Part shown: positions 1 through 7,892 of the stretch, piece by piece
How positions within the stretch are numbered: position 1 is the first letter of the stretch
Layout: each line of letters begins with the position of its first letter
From: an uncultured Opitutia bacterium
GTDB taxonomy: Bacteria; Verrucomicrobiota; Verrucomicrobiia; Opitutales; Opitutaceae
Reading direction: 5' to 3'
Length of the DNA: 39,264 nt
Assembly (NCBI GenBank): GCA_903830425.1
Contig: CAIKTR010000045.1
Coordinates: 1 to 39,264 of the forward strand
Made by a program: the position numbers and the translations under genes
Notes under the pieces: model-generated
What the model was told of the DNA's origin: nothing
Seen by the model: only the letters and a program-made list of their open reading frames with translations
The model's database searches: none

Positions 1-815
1 ACGACCTTGAGCTTGTTCTGGTGCAGGACCGCGGGGTCGAGCAGCGCCTTCGACGCCACGGCCAGGTAGGCGTCGTCCGCCGCGCGATCGAGCGTCGTGA
101 CCTGCGCCAGGTCCTTGGCGAGGAACCGCCCCACCTCCGCCAGCGCCACTGCGTTGACCTCGGCGACAATGCCCTGGTCATGGGGGGGAATCACCTGCGC
201 GCCGTCCTCGAAGTAGGCCTTGAACCCGTTGTCGTGCGGCGGATTGTGGCTCGCCGTGATCACGATGCCGGCGTGGGCCCGCAGCCAGCGCACGCTGAAG
301 CTGAGCTGCGGCGTGGGCCGCGGACCGTCGAAAATGAACGCCTCGCCGCCGAGCCGGATCCAGGTCGAGGCCGCCAGCTCGCAGAAATGCCGCGAGAAGT
401 GGCGGACGTCGTGCGCGATGACGAGCTTCGGGCGGGGGGCGTCCGCGCGGGCCGCCAGATAGTGGTGCGTGTAGCGGTACAGCCCGACCACGGCGCGGAT
501 GAGGGTGAAGTCGTTCAGCAGGTTGCTGCCGATGGCCGCATGCTCGGGCGTGCCCGCCGCGCTGAGCACGCCAGTTTCCGCCGCCGCCGGGACCAGCCCG
601 ATCGTGCGGCCGCGCATGCCCCCGGTGCCAAATTCGACGTAGCGGTAGAACCGGTCGTTCAGCTCGGACCACTCCGCCCGAGCCACGAGCTCCTCGATGC
701 TGGCCACGGCCCACGCCGGCAGGCCCGCCCCGAGGAAGGCCGTGAGATTTTCGACGGCCCCGGGCAGCAGTGCGCCCGTCGCCGCCGCCGATTTGATTTG
801 CTCAAGCGTGGTCAT
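1..815 (-). CDS. Phosphohexomutase (phosphoglucomutase/phosphomannomutase), C-terminus outside window
   Basis: This is the N-terminal ~271 residues of an alpha-D-phosphohexomutase, which interconverts hexose 1- and 6-phosphates in the cytoplasm. Translated from the ATG at 815, it carries the phosphoserine loop ITASHNPP, with the phosphate-carrying Ser at about residue 189. An early FGTGGMRG stretch near residue 60 is typical of the PGM2/PMM-type branch. The gene runs off the left edge, so the metal-binding DGDxDR loop and the C-terminal domain are not visible. Its ATG overlaps the stop of the upstream nucleotidyltransferase as ATGA (812-815), so translational coupling is likely. The neighbour suggests a hexose-1-phosphate to UDP-sugar route. 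Glucose, mannose or glucosamine phosphate specificity cannot be decided. Confidence 0.88.
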   Translation of the reverse strand, partial: MTTLEQIKSAAATGALLPGAVENLTAFLGAGLPAWAVASIEELVARAEWSELNDRFYRYVEFGTGGMRGRTIGLVPAAAETGVLSAAGTPEHAAIGSNLLNDFTLIRAVVGLYRYTHHYLAARADAPRPKLVIAHDVRHFSRHFCELAASTWIRLGGEAFIFDGPRPTPQLSFSVRWLRAHAGIVITASHNPPHDNGFKAYFEDGAQVIPPHDQGIVAEVNAVALAEVGRFLAKDLAQVTTLDRAADDAYLAVASKALLDPAVLHQNKLKV

Positions 816-2248
816 GGAGGGTTGCAGTCGAGATAGAGGCCGTCGGTGATGGCCGGCCGGGGCGAGAGTCGGCCCCAGGACTCGGCAAAGGAGTCCTCGT
901 CATAGCCAAAGCGCGGCGAGACTTCCAGCCCCGCGTGCGGCCGCCCGCTCGCATCCGTCGCGACCTCGGCGCCGTTGGCCCGCAGCCAGCGGGCGAATTG
1001 GCGGAGCTGGTCGTCGCGGCAGGTCTGCGGCGAATCGACGCCGGTGGCGTTCTTCACCGGCGAGAAGTCGTCGGCCCGGCTGGTCTCGATCACGAGCGGA
1101 TGGGCGGCAAAGGGCTGGGCGTCGAACACGAACAGCTCGAACTTCACGCCGTTGGGCTGCGCCGGCTTCACCGGCCGGCCGGCGGCATCCACTGTCGGGA
1201 TCTTCTTGTCCGCGCGGTGAAACGGCAGCGCGACGCCCTCGCCGCCGGCGGCGATTCCCCGGATGAACTCCCGGTCCAGCATGTGGATCGCGATGCTGCC
1301 CGCCCGGAAGCGGAGCTGCCCGTCCGGCGTGGTCTCGCGCTGCATCGCCAGCGGCAGGTCGGAGTACTCCACGACCACGAGCCGCCCGTCCAACAGGCAG
1401 AAGTGGCCGAGCTTCTCCTCGGGGTAGGCCTTGGGGATCATCTTGCTCGACATCTGCGAGCCGCGCAGCCGGTGCCAGCCGATGAACGCCGGGTCGACAC
1501 AGCGCACCAGCGGGTTGTCGACCTGGAAGTAGCTCAGCGTCTCGATGTGCTCGCGGCGCATCAGGTCCAGCGCGCCGCTGCGCTCGAGCGCCCGGAGCGA
1601 GCCGCCGTGGCCGTCCGGCGAGAGGGCGAGCGTGCCGGGCGTCTCCAGCAGGATCCGGCCGGCAAAGTCCACCGCCGGCATCCGGCCCTGGCGGAAGCAA
1701 TGCACCCGGGCGCGGTCCAGGCCGAAATACCGGTGCTCCTCGAGGAACGCGACCGTGGCCCCGTGGTTCTGGTGGCTCGTCATGATGAACCAGTGCAGGG
1801 GCTGGCCGTAGCGGACGCCGGCGGCCTGGATTTTCTCGGCGAAGACCTGGAAGAGCGGCTTGTGCCGGAGCGGCGTGACCGGGAACGTGCCCTTGGGCCC
1901 GTCGTAGCCCAGCCGGGTGCCCTGGCCGCCGGCGACGGTGAACGCCGCGACCCGGCCGGCCCGCAGTTCCTCCTCCCCCGCGGCCTTGGCCCGCGCCCAG
2001 GCCGCCGCCTCGCCCCCCTGCGCCGGCAGGGCCTCATAGGGGGCCGGCGTCAGGTCGGCGAACGGCACCCCCGCGCTCGCGCTCCCGGTCAGCAGCGTGC
2101 GCGTCAGGCGGTCCACCTCCGCGAGGTCGATCTCCGCCGCTTCCTGCAGCAGCTGCCGCTGGCCCGCGGGATCCAACTGTTCGAAAAAGGCGAAGACCTG
2201 GCTCTGGCCGGCGCGGCGAAAGGTCTCGATGAGGGGAGGCAGCGGCAT
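812..2248 (-). CDS. UTP-dependent sugar-1-phosphate uridylyltransferase (UAP1/UDPGP family)
   Basis: This predicted 478-residue cytoplasmic enzyme would make a UDP-sugar (UDP-GlcNAc or UDP-glucose) from UTP and a sugar 1-phosphate. The nucleotide loop AGGQGTRLG lies at residues 106-114 and is followed by GPKGTFPV. Further family blocks are DNPLVRCVDPAFIGWH, SKMIPKAYPEEKLGHF, VVEYSDLP, PNGVKFELFVFD and DDFSPVKNATG. These resemble the eukaryote-type UAP1 family more than bacterial GalU or GlmU. I chose the ATG at 2248 because upstream in-frame codons read into the preceding ftsB-like gene. It lies 19 bp after that gene and overlaps the phosphohexomutase start by 4 bp. The exact sugar is not decidable by eye. 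Confidence 0.88.
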   Translation of the reverse strand: MPLPPLIETFRRAGQSQVFAFFEQLDPAGQRQLLQEAAEIDLAEVDRLTRTLLTGSASAGVPFADLTPAPYEALPAQGGEAAAWARAKAAGEEELRAGRVAAFTVAGGQGTRLGYDGPKGTFPVTPLRHKPLFQVFAEKIQAAGVRYGQPLHWFIMTSHQNHGATVAFLEEHRYFGLDRARVHCFRQGRMPAVDFAGRILLETPGTLALSPDGHGGSLRALERSGALDLMRREHIETLSYFQVDNPLVRCVDPAFIGWHRLRGSQMSSKMIPKAYPEEKLGHFCLLDGRLVVVEYSDLPLAMQRETTPDGQLRFRAGSIAIHMLDREFIRGIAAGGEGVALPFHRADKKIPTVDAAGRPVKPAQPNGVKFELFVFDAQPFAAHPLVIETSRADDFSPVKNATGVDSPQTCRDDQLRQFARWLRANGAEVATDASGRPHAGLEVSPRFGYDEDSFAESWGRLSPRPAITDGLYLDCNPP

Positions 2249-2267
2249 GCGGACAAAGTGAGCCACC

Positions 2268-2549
2268 TCACTCCTCAAAGCGGAAGATGAATTCGTCGGG
2301 CTTGGCGTAGTGCAGCCGGCGGCGGATGACCCGCTCGACAAAGGCCGGGTCGTTGCGCAGGCGCTCGATGATCTTTTCCTGCTCCTTCAGCTTCGCCTCG
2401 GTCTCCGCCAGCCGGCGGCGGTTGGCCGCCTCCTGCTGCTTCAGCTGCGCGTATTCCGCCTTGGTCTGCCAGAAAAACAACCCGGAGGCCACCCCCACCC
2501 CGATAAAGAGCACAAGGTAGAGGCTGACGATGAGGCGGCGGAAATTCAC
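2268..2549 (-). CDS. FtsB/DivIC-type septum formation initiator
   Basis: This is a 93-residue bitopic membrane protein with the FtsB/DivIC plan. A very short cytoplasmic N-terminus is followed by one membrane span (about residues 6-27, rich in L, V, I and G). A charged coiled coil comes next, and the conserved tail has RNDPAFVERVIRR followed by YAKPDEFIFRF. Family members join FtsL and FtsQ in the divisome periplasmic subcomplex. I prefer the GTG at 2549, because a longer version from a TTG at 2609 would put an arginine-rich extension before the span. It leads the minus-strand group that continues with the UTP-sugar pyrophosphorylase. Its start faces the ExeA-like gene, so 2550-2736 should hold both promoters; I see no convincing -10 box there. 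Confidence 0.8.
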   Translation of the reverse strand: MNFRRLIVSLYLVLFIGVGVASGLFFWQTKAEYAQLKQQEAANRRRLAETEAKLKEQEKIIERLRNDPAFVERVIRRRLHYAKPDEFIFRFEE

Positions 2550-2736
2550 GGGAAGGTGGCGCAAAATAAACGGCGCGCCGTCTGCCCCACGCAATGCTTT
2601 TCCCGCCAACCGCGCCCCGCCCCCGCCTACCCCGGCGGCGGTCCGCCCTCGCGCTTGGTTTGAAACTTGTGAAACCCCGCCCCGACCGCGATTTTGGCGT
2701 GCGTTTTCCCCCGGGGCCGCCTACCTCCAAGTCCGC

Positions 2737-3552
2737 ATGTATCAGAGCTTTTTCGGGTTCAAGGAGATGCCGTTCAACATCACCCCTGACCCCCGGTTTT
2801 TATACCTCAGTCCCACCCACCAGGAAGCCCTCCAGCACCTCAAGTACGGGGTGCGGGAAAAGAAGGGCTTCATCGTGCTCGTGGGCGAGGTGGGCTGCGG
2901 CAAGACCACGCTCTGCCGCTGCTTCCTGAACGAGCTCGACCCGGCCAAGTACGACACGGCGCTCATCCTCAACCCGCGGGTGACCGAGACCCAGATGCTC
3001 AAGGCCATCCTCACCGACCTCGGCGAGACCAAGCTGGCCCGCAGCCAGGTCGACCTGGTCGCCCAGATGAACCGGGTGCTGCTGGCCCGCATCGAGGTCG
3101 GCCGCGACATCGTGCTCATCATCGATGAGGCCCAGAACCTCTCCTTCAACGTGCTCGAGCAGATCCGGCTGCTGTCGAATCTCGAGACCGACAAGCAGAA
3201 GCTCCTGCAGATCGTCCTGATGGGCCAGCCCGAGCTCAAGGCGGTGCTCGCCCGCGACGAGCTGCGCCAGCTGCGCCAGCGCATCCTCGTGCACTACGAG
3301 CTGCACCCGCTGTCCCTCACCGACGTCCAGCAATACATCCAGCACCGGCTCACCCTGGCCGGCGGCATGGGCCGGCCCAGCTTCACCAAATGGGCCCTCC
3401 GGGCCATCCACCGCGGCAGCAAGGGCATTCCCCGCATCGTCAATAATCTCTGCGACAAGGCCATGCTCTCCGCCTTCATCCGCGGGTCGGACGAGGTGAA
3501 CTACTGGGATGCCCGCCGCGCCCTCCGCGACATGGACAAGCTCACCTCCTGA
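2737..3552 (+). CDS. ExeA/GspA-like AAA ATPase
   Basis: This 271-residue ATPase begins MYQSFFGFKEMPFNITPDP, the signature start of the ExeA/GspA family, which also includes exosortase-associated ATPases. Walker A (GEVGCGKTT) is at residues 50-58 and Walker B (VLIIDEAQ) at about 126-133. A sensor-like LMGQPEL follows at 161-167, and an RGSKGIPRIVNNLCDKA helix-rich lid near 227-243. In ExeA systems the protein drives assembly of an envelope secretin through GspB. This copy lacks the C-terminal periplasmic peptidoglycan-binding part of classical ExeA, so it looks like a cytoplasmic ATPase only. The ATG at 2737 fits the family N-terminus; upstream in-frame sequence is arginine/proline-rich and not conserved-looking. 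It is followed 11 bp later by a GspB-like gene. Confidence 0.86.
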   Translation: MYQSFFGFKEMPFNITPDPRFLYLSPTHQEALQHLKYGVREKKGFIVLVGEVGCGKTTLCRCFLNELDPAKYDTALILNPRVTETQMLKAILTDLGETKLARSQVDLVAQMNRVLLARIEVGRDIVLIIDEAQNLSFNVLEQIRLLSNLETDKQKLLQIVLMGQPELKAVLARDELRQLRQRILVHYELHPLSLTDVQQYIQHRLTLAGGMGRPSFTKWALRAIHRGSKGIPRIVNNLCDKAMLSAFIRGSDEVNYWDARRALRDMDKLTS

Positions 3553-3563
3553 CCCCCGCCGCC

Positions 3564-4166
3564 ATGAGCCTGATCAACGACGCGCTGAAAAAAGCGCAGC
3601 TCCAGCGCACGGGCAATCCAGCCGACCTGCCGCCCATGCCGGGCGGCGGCCACGCCGCCCACGGCCTGCGGCGCGGCGCCCCCCTGCCGGCGCAGACCCT
3701 CACCCTGGTCGTCGCCAGCGCCGTCGCCGCCGCGGTCGTCGCCGTCGTCCTCACGGTCTACTTCTTCAACCGCTCCCCGGCGCCGGCCCGCCCGGTGCCC
3801 CGGCCGGTCGCCGCCGCGCCCGCGCCCGCCGCCACCCCCAGTCCGGTGATCGTCGCCCCGGTCCTCGTGCCCCCGCCGGTCGCCCCGGCGCCCAAGCCCG
3901 ACACCCGCGCCGCCGCGGCCCCGCCCGCCCCCGCCGCGCCGTCGCCGGCCCCCGCCCCGGACCTCCCCATCCTGACCATTGTCGACGCCCACCACGTCAT
4001 GGGCATTCGCTCCTCCGGCACCGACAGCAAGGTGCTGATGAACGACCGGGTGTACCGCGTGAACGACATGGTGGATTACACCCTCGGGATCCGCCTCACC
4101 AAGGTGGCGGCCGACGGCCTGACGTTCACCGACGCCAACGGCATATCCTACCCGAAGAATTTCTAA
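3564..4166 (+). CDS. GspB-like inner-membrane protein
   Basis: This is a 200-residue protein starting MSLINDALKKAQ, an N-terminal motif of GspB-like and exosortase-locus proteins. A single membrane span lies at about residues 46-68. A Pro/Ala-rich flexible linker (about 71-135) leads to a C-terminal domain containing VMGIRSSGTDSKVLMND and ending ANGISYPKNF, which resembles the type II secretion GspB C-terminal domain. Its likely role is to partner the ExeA-like ATPase upstream and reach through the periplasm. The gaps are 11 bp upstream and 15 bp downstream, so the three genes probably form one operon. No secretin or other secretion genes are in the window, so the machine it serves is unknown. 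Confidence 0.78.
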   Translation: MSLINDALKKAQLQRTGNPADLPPMPGGGHAAHGLRRGAPLPAQTLTLVVASAVAAAVVAVVLTVYFFNRSPAPARPVPRPVAAAPAPAATPSPVIVAPVLVPPPVAPAPKPDTRAAAAPPAPAAPSPAPAPDLPILTIVDAHHVMGIRSSGTDSKVLMNDRVYRVNDMVDYTLGIRLTKVAADGLTFTDANGISYPKNF

Positions 4167-4181
4167 GGGCTGTCCCGCCCC

Positions 4182-5567
4182 ATGCTCACCCATCCTCAAC
4201 GGATCCGGATGCGTCTGCTGCAGGTCGCGGACGGCGGCCTGTTCGCGCTGGCCCTGTGGGTGGCCTATCTCCTGCGCGTCACCGGGGTCGACTGGTTCCG
4301 CTGGCAGGCGCTGGAGCCCGGCGCGGGTTATCTCTGGCTCGCCCCCGTGGTCGCGGTGCTGGGCCCGCTGGTGCTCGCCGGCCAGGGGTTTTATGAGTCG
4401 CCCCGCCCTCCCCACCGGCTGCGGGCCCTCTTCGCCCTCCTGCGCAGCTGCAGCTTCACGGTCGTCGGACTGATCCTCCTGCTCTTCCTCCTCCGCCTCC
4501 AGATCGCCCGCTCGGTCATCATCCTCGTCGGCGCCATCGGCGGCCCCCTGGTCTACCTCCGCTACGAGCTCGCCTTCCGGCTCCTCTCCCGCGACTTCGC
4601 CCTGACCCAGCTGCGCCGGCGCGCACTCTGGGTGGGCCGGCCGGACGAAAACCGCCAGCTCCGGGCGACCCTCACCCGGATCGAGCGGGACACCTTGGCC
4701 GACTCCGGCGACTTCGACCCTGCCACCCAGCCGCTCGGGGAGTTTGTCCGCCTCCTCCACGAGCAGTCGGTCAACGTCGTCATCCTGAACCTCGCCGGAG
4801 TGGACCGGGCCCAGGCGACGCAGGTGCTGGCCGCCTGCGCCACGGAGGGCGTCGAGGTGCTGGTGCGCCCCGGGCTGGCCGCCCTGCCCTCGGGCCACGT
4901 CACCGTGGACCAGTTTGGCGGCGAGGCGGTGCTCTATTACCGCGCCCAGTCGGCCCCGCTGGGCCACCTGCTCGTCAAGCAGCTCCTCGACTACGCCGCC
5001 GCCGCCCTGCTGCTGGTGCTGCTCGCACCGCTGCTCGGCCTGATCGCGCTGGTCATCCGGCTCACCTCCCCGGGTCCCGCCCTCTACCGGCAGGTCCGCG
5101 CCGGCCTCAACGGCCGCTCCTTCCGCATGCTGAAGTTCCGCTCGATGCAGTTTGACGCGGAAAGCCAGCAGGCCGGGCTCGCCGACCGCAACGAGATGCG
5201 CGGCCCCGTGTTCAAGGTGACCGCCGACCCCCGCGTCACCCCGTTCGGGCGCTGCCTGCGCCGCCACAGCCTCGACGAGCTCCCCCAGCTCTGGAATGTC
5301 CTCCGCGGCGAGATGAGCCTCGTCGGCCCGCGGCCGCTCCCCCTCCACGAGGTGCAGCGCTTTGACCAGGACACCCACCGCCGCCGCCTGAGCGTGAAGC
5401 CCGGCCTCACCTGCCTCTGGCAGATTAGCGGGCGCAACGACATCGCCGACTTCGAGGACTGGGTGCGGCTCGACCTGGCCTACATCGACCAGTGGTCGCT
5501 CTGGCTGGACTGCAAGATCCTCCTCGCCACCCTCCCCGTCGCCCTCTTCGGCCGCGGCGGCCGCTAG
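4182..5567 (+). CDS. Polyprenyl-phosphate glycosyl-1-phosphate transferase (exopolysaccharide priming)
   Basis: This 461-residue membrane enzyme would load the first sugar phosphate onto undecaprenyl phosphate to start exopolysaccharide or O-unit assembly. Four hydrophobic spans lie in residues 12-130 and a fifth at about 270-295. The bacterial sugar-transferase domain follows, with KFRSM (318-322), FKVTADPRVTPFGRCLR, the LDELPQLWNVLRGEMSLVGPRP block (364-385, acidic pair D365/E366) and KPGLTCLWQISGRND (406-420). The middle part (about 146-250) corresponds to the Rossmann-like region of WbaP/WcaJ-type proteins. It ends the ExeA-GspB-transferase plus-strand unit and converges with polX. The sugar donor cannot be deduced. 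Confidence 0.9.
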   Translation: MLTHPQRIRMRLLQVADGGLFALALWVAYLLRVTGVDWFRWQALEPGAGYLWLAPVVAVLGPLVLAGQGFYESPRPPHRLRALFALLRSCSFTVVGLILLLFLLRLQIARSVIILVGAIGGPLVYLRYELAFRLLSRDFALTQLRRRALWVGRPDENRQLRATLTRIERDTLADSGDFDPATQPLGEFVRLLHEQSVNVVILNLAGVDRAQATQVLAACATEGVEVLVRPGLAALPSGHVTVDQFGGEAVLYYRAQSAPLGHLLVKQLLDYAAAALLLVLLAPLLGLIALVIRLTSPGPALYRQVRAGLNGRSFRMLKFRSMQFDAESQQAGLADRNEMRGPVFKVTADPRVTPFGRCLRRHSLDELPQLWNVLRGEMSLVGPRPLPLHEVQRFDQDTHRRRLSVKPGLTCLWQISGRNDIADFEDWVRLDLAYIDQWSLWLDCKILLATLPVALFGRGGR

Positions 5568-5581
5568 CCGGGACGCCCGGC
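5567..5581. repeat. Short GC hairpin GCCGGG-acg-CCCGGC
   Basis: A perfect 6-bp stem with a 3-nt loop begins at the last base of the sugar-transferase stop codon and sits between two convergent genes. The same hairpin, with the same loop, recurs at 10180-10194. A variant with loop TGA is at 23780-23794. There is no T-tract on either side, so a terminator role is only a possibility. Confidence 0.5.
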
Positions 5582-5588
5582 GGCGGCT

Positions 5589-7343
5589 TCAGCGGGCCGC
5601 CAGGTATTTTTTCACCGCCGCCAGGTCGCGGGTGTTGAACACCGACTCCCGCGTGAGCCAGCCTTTCCGCGCGGCATTGAGGCCGGCGCGCACGTGCTCC
5701 AGCCCGCCCGTCTCGTGGGCGTCCGGGTTGATCGCGGTCAGCAGCCCCTTGTCCGCCGCCTTGCGCCAGAGGCGCCAGTCCATGTCCAGCCGCCACGGGT
5801 TCGCGTTCAGCTCGATGATGACGCCGTGCGCGATGGCCGCGTCGATCACCTTGGCCGCATCGAGGCGGTAGCCCTCGCGGCGCAGCAGCAGCCGGCCGGT
5901 CAGGTGGCCCAGCATCGTTGTGCGCGGGTGCTCGATCGCCCGGATCAGCCGCGCCGTCATCACCGCCTCCTCCTGCGTGAAGGCGTTGTGCACCGAGGCG
6001 ACGACGTAATCGAGCGACGCCAGCACCGCGTCCTCATAGTCGAGCCGGCCGTCGGCCAGGATGTCGCATTCCACCCCGGCAAACACGTGGGTCGGGTGGC
6101 GCGCCGCGGCGTTCAGCGCGCGGATCTCGGCCACCTGCCGCTGCAGCCGCTCCACGCTGAGCCCGTTCGCCTGGTAGCTCGACTTCGAGTGGTCCGCGAT
6201 GCCGAGGTACTCCCAGCCCAGCGCCGCCGCGGCCGCGGTCATTTCCTCGAGCGTGCTCCGGCCGTCGGAGGCCGTGGTGTGATTGTGAAAGGCCCCGCGC
6301 AAGTCGCCGGCCGCAACCAGCCGGGGCAGCGCGCCGGACTCCGCCGCCGCGATTTCGCCGAAGCCTTCGCGCAGCTCCGGCGGGATGTCGTGCAACCCAA
6401 GCGCCGCGAACAGCTCCGCCTCCGTCTGCACGCCGACCCCCGCCCGCTGCTCCGCCTTTTCCTTCGCGGTCCCCTCGCCGGCCGCCGGCACCAGCCCCCA
6501 CTCGCTCAGGCTCAGCCCCCGGGCCAGCGCCCGCTGGCGCAGTTCCACGTTGTGGTCCTTGGAGCCCGTGAAGTGATGCAGGGCGAAGACAAACTGGTCG
6601 TCCGGCACGATCCGGAGGTCCGCCTGCAGGCCGCTCTCGAAACGCACGCTCGCCTTGGTCTCGCCCTGCGCCGTGACCTCCTTCACGCCCGGCTGGCCCG
6701 TGAACCAGGCCACCACCGGCGCCACCTCGGTCGCCGCCACGATGAAATCCAGGTCTCCCACCGTCTCCAGCCCGCGCCGCAGGCTGCCCGCCGCCTCCGC
6801 CCGCCGCACCTGCGGCAGCCGCCGCAGCCCCGCCACGATCGGCTCGGCGATCGCCGCCGCCTCCCACCACAGGTGCCGCCGCCCGTACGCCTCGCGGTTC
6901 CGGATGCCCTCGAGAATCTTCGCCTGCGTCTTCTCGCCAAAGCCCGCCAGCTCCGCCACCCGCCCGTCCGTGCACGCCTGCGCCAGCGCCGCAATGCCCG
7001 CCAGCCCGAGCTGGGTGTGCAGCGCCCGGATCTTCTTCGGACCCAGGCCCGGGATCTGCAGCATCTCCTCCAGGCCGGGCGCCAGCGACGCCTTCAGCTG
7101 GTCGTAGAAGGCCAGCCGGCCCGTCGTGTGCAGCTCGGTGATCTTCTGGACGAGGGCCTCCCCGAGGCCCTTGACCGTCTGCAGCTCCCCCGCCGCCAGC
7201 AGGCGGGCCAGCTCGGCGTCCTCCAGGGTCTCCAGCACGCGGGCGCCGGTCTGGTAGGCCCGCACCTTGAAGGGGTTTTCGCCCTTCAGCTCGAGCAGCG
7301 TGCCGATCTCCGCCAGCACGTCGGCAATCTCGTTTTTGGTCAT
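5589..7343 (-). CDS. polX: DNA polymerase/3'-5' exonuclease PolX
   Basis: This 584-residue protein has the full bacterial PolX architecture. N-terminal helix-hairpin-helix repeats ([10 protein letters not shown] near 59-68, [12 protein letters not shown] at 97-108) bind DNA. A family-X nucleotidyltransferase core follows, with GSLRR (186-190), the catalytic pair in GDLDF (D197, D199) and a third Asp in ADLRI (D242). The C-terminal PHP phosphoesterase domain has HNH at 353-355, GIADHSK at 381-387, a GVECDI block and NPDAHET near the end. PolX enzymes fill short gaps in base-excision repair and trim ends through the PHP domain. The ATG at 7343 matches the family N-terminus [14 protein letters not shown]. 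All key residues appear present. It converges with the sugar transferase and is transcribed away from the thioesterase. Confidence 0.95.
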   Translation of the reverse strand: MTKNEIADVLAEIGTLLELKGENPFKVRAYQTGARVLETLEDAELARLLAAGELQTVKGLGEALVQKITELHTTGRLAFYDQLKASLAPGLEEMLQIPGLGPKKIRALHTQLGLAGIAALAQACTDGRVAELAGFGEKTQAKILEGIRNREAYGRRHLWWEAAAIAEPIVAGLRRLPQVRRAEAAGSLRRGLETVGDLDFIVAATEVAPVVAWFTGQPGVKEVTAQGETKASVRFESGLQADLRIVPDDQFVFALHHFTGSKDHNVELRQRALARGLSLSEWGLVPAAGEGTAKEKAEQRAGVGVQTEAELFAALGLHDIPPELREGFGEIAAAESGALPRLVAAGDLRGAFHNHTTASDGRSTLEEMTAAAAALGWEYLGIADHSKSSYQANGLSVERLQRQVAEIRALNAAARHPTHVFAGVECDILADGRLDYEDAVLASLDYVVASVHNAFTQEEAVMTARLIRAIEHPRTTMLGHLTGRLLLRREGYRLDAAKVIDAAIAHGVIIELNANPWRLDMDWRLWRKAADKGLLTAINPDAHETGGLEHVRAGLNAARKGWLTRESVFNTRDLAAVKKYLAAR

Positions 7344-7472
7344 GGGTGGCAGGCTCGAGGTTCGGCGGCCGGGCCCCACGCGGCAAGTGGTAAGCGCGGG
7401 GCGGCGGCCGGCCGGGGCAAATTCAGTCTGGAGCTCCGGGCCCGGAGCCTCCTGTCTACCCCCTGCCGCCCC

Positions 7473-7880
7473 ATGCCCTTCATCCATCATCGCACGGTTC
7501 GTCTCGCGGATACCGACGCCGCCGGCGTGGTTTTTTTCGCCCGCACCCTGATGCTGTGCCACGAGGCCTACGAGGAGTCCCTGTCCGCCGCCGGGATCGG
7601 CTTGCCGCAGCTGCTCGGGGCCGCCGACCTGATCGTCCCGATCGCCAAGAGCGAGGCCGAGTACCTGCGGCCGCTGCGCTGCGGCGATAAGGTCGCCATC
7701 AGTGTCAAGCCGGTCCTGCTTTCGGCTAATTCGTTCGCGGTCAGCTTCGAGATCACCCGGCTGGGCCCCCCCGCCAAGCTGGCCGCCCGCGTGCGCACCG
7801 AGCATGTCGTCACCTCGCTCGCCAAGCGCGAGCGGATCCCGCTCTCCCCCGCCCTCGCCGCGTGGGTCAGCGCCGGCTGA
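7473..7880 (+). CDS. Hot-dog acyl-CoA thioesterase, probable DHNA-CoA thioesterase
   Basis: This 135-residue single hot-dog domain belongs to the 4-hydroxybenzoyl-CoA thioesterase/YbgC group. The N-terminal motif [11 protein letters not shown] contains the expected catalytic Asp (D15), aligned with D17 of Pseudomonas 4HBT. The sheet segment [15 protein letters not shown] is also family-typical. It faces menE with only 12 bp between the gene ends, and menC follows. The most economical reading is therefore hydrolysis of 1,4-dihydroxy-2-naphthoyl-CoA in menaquinone synthesis. That substrate comes from context; a general acyl-CoA thioesterase is the alternative. The ATG at 7473 is chosen because the protein starts directly with the first strand, and the sequence before it has no coding character. 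Confidence 0.82.
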   Translation: MPFIHHRTVRLADTDAAGVVFFARTLMLCHEAYEESLSAAGIGLPQLLGAADLIVPIAKSEAEYLRPLRCGDKVAISVKPVLLSANSFAVSFEITRLGPPAKLAARVRTEHVVTSLAKRERIPLSPALAAWVSAG

Positions 7881-7892
7881 CGGCCGGCGCCG

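Noticed and set aside
935-2290. Long plus-strand open frame opposite the UTP-sugar pyrophosphorylase
   Set aside because: Its Arg/Gly/Glu-rich translation is an antisense shadow in GC-rich DNA; the minus-strand protein has all UAP1-family motifs.
3501-5378. 625-residue minus-strand open frame across the GspB and sugar-transferase genes
   Set aside because: The translation is low-complexity (Glu/Gly/Val/Arg repeats) with no domain, while the plus strand holds recognisable proteins.
5694-7472. Upstream in-frame extension of the thioesterase gene through the polX region
   Set aside because: It is the antisense of polX; the hot-dog domain begins at the ATG at 7473.
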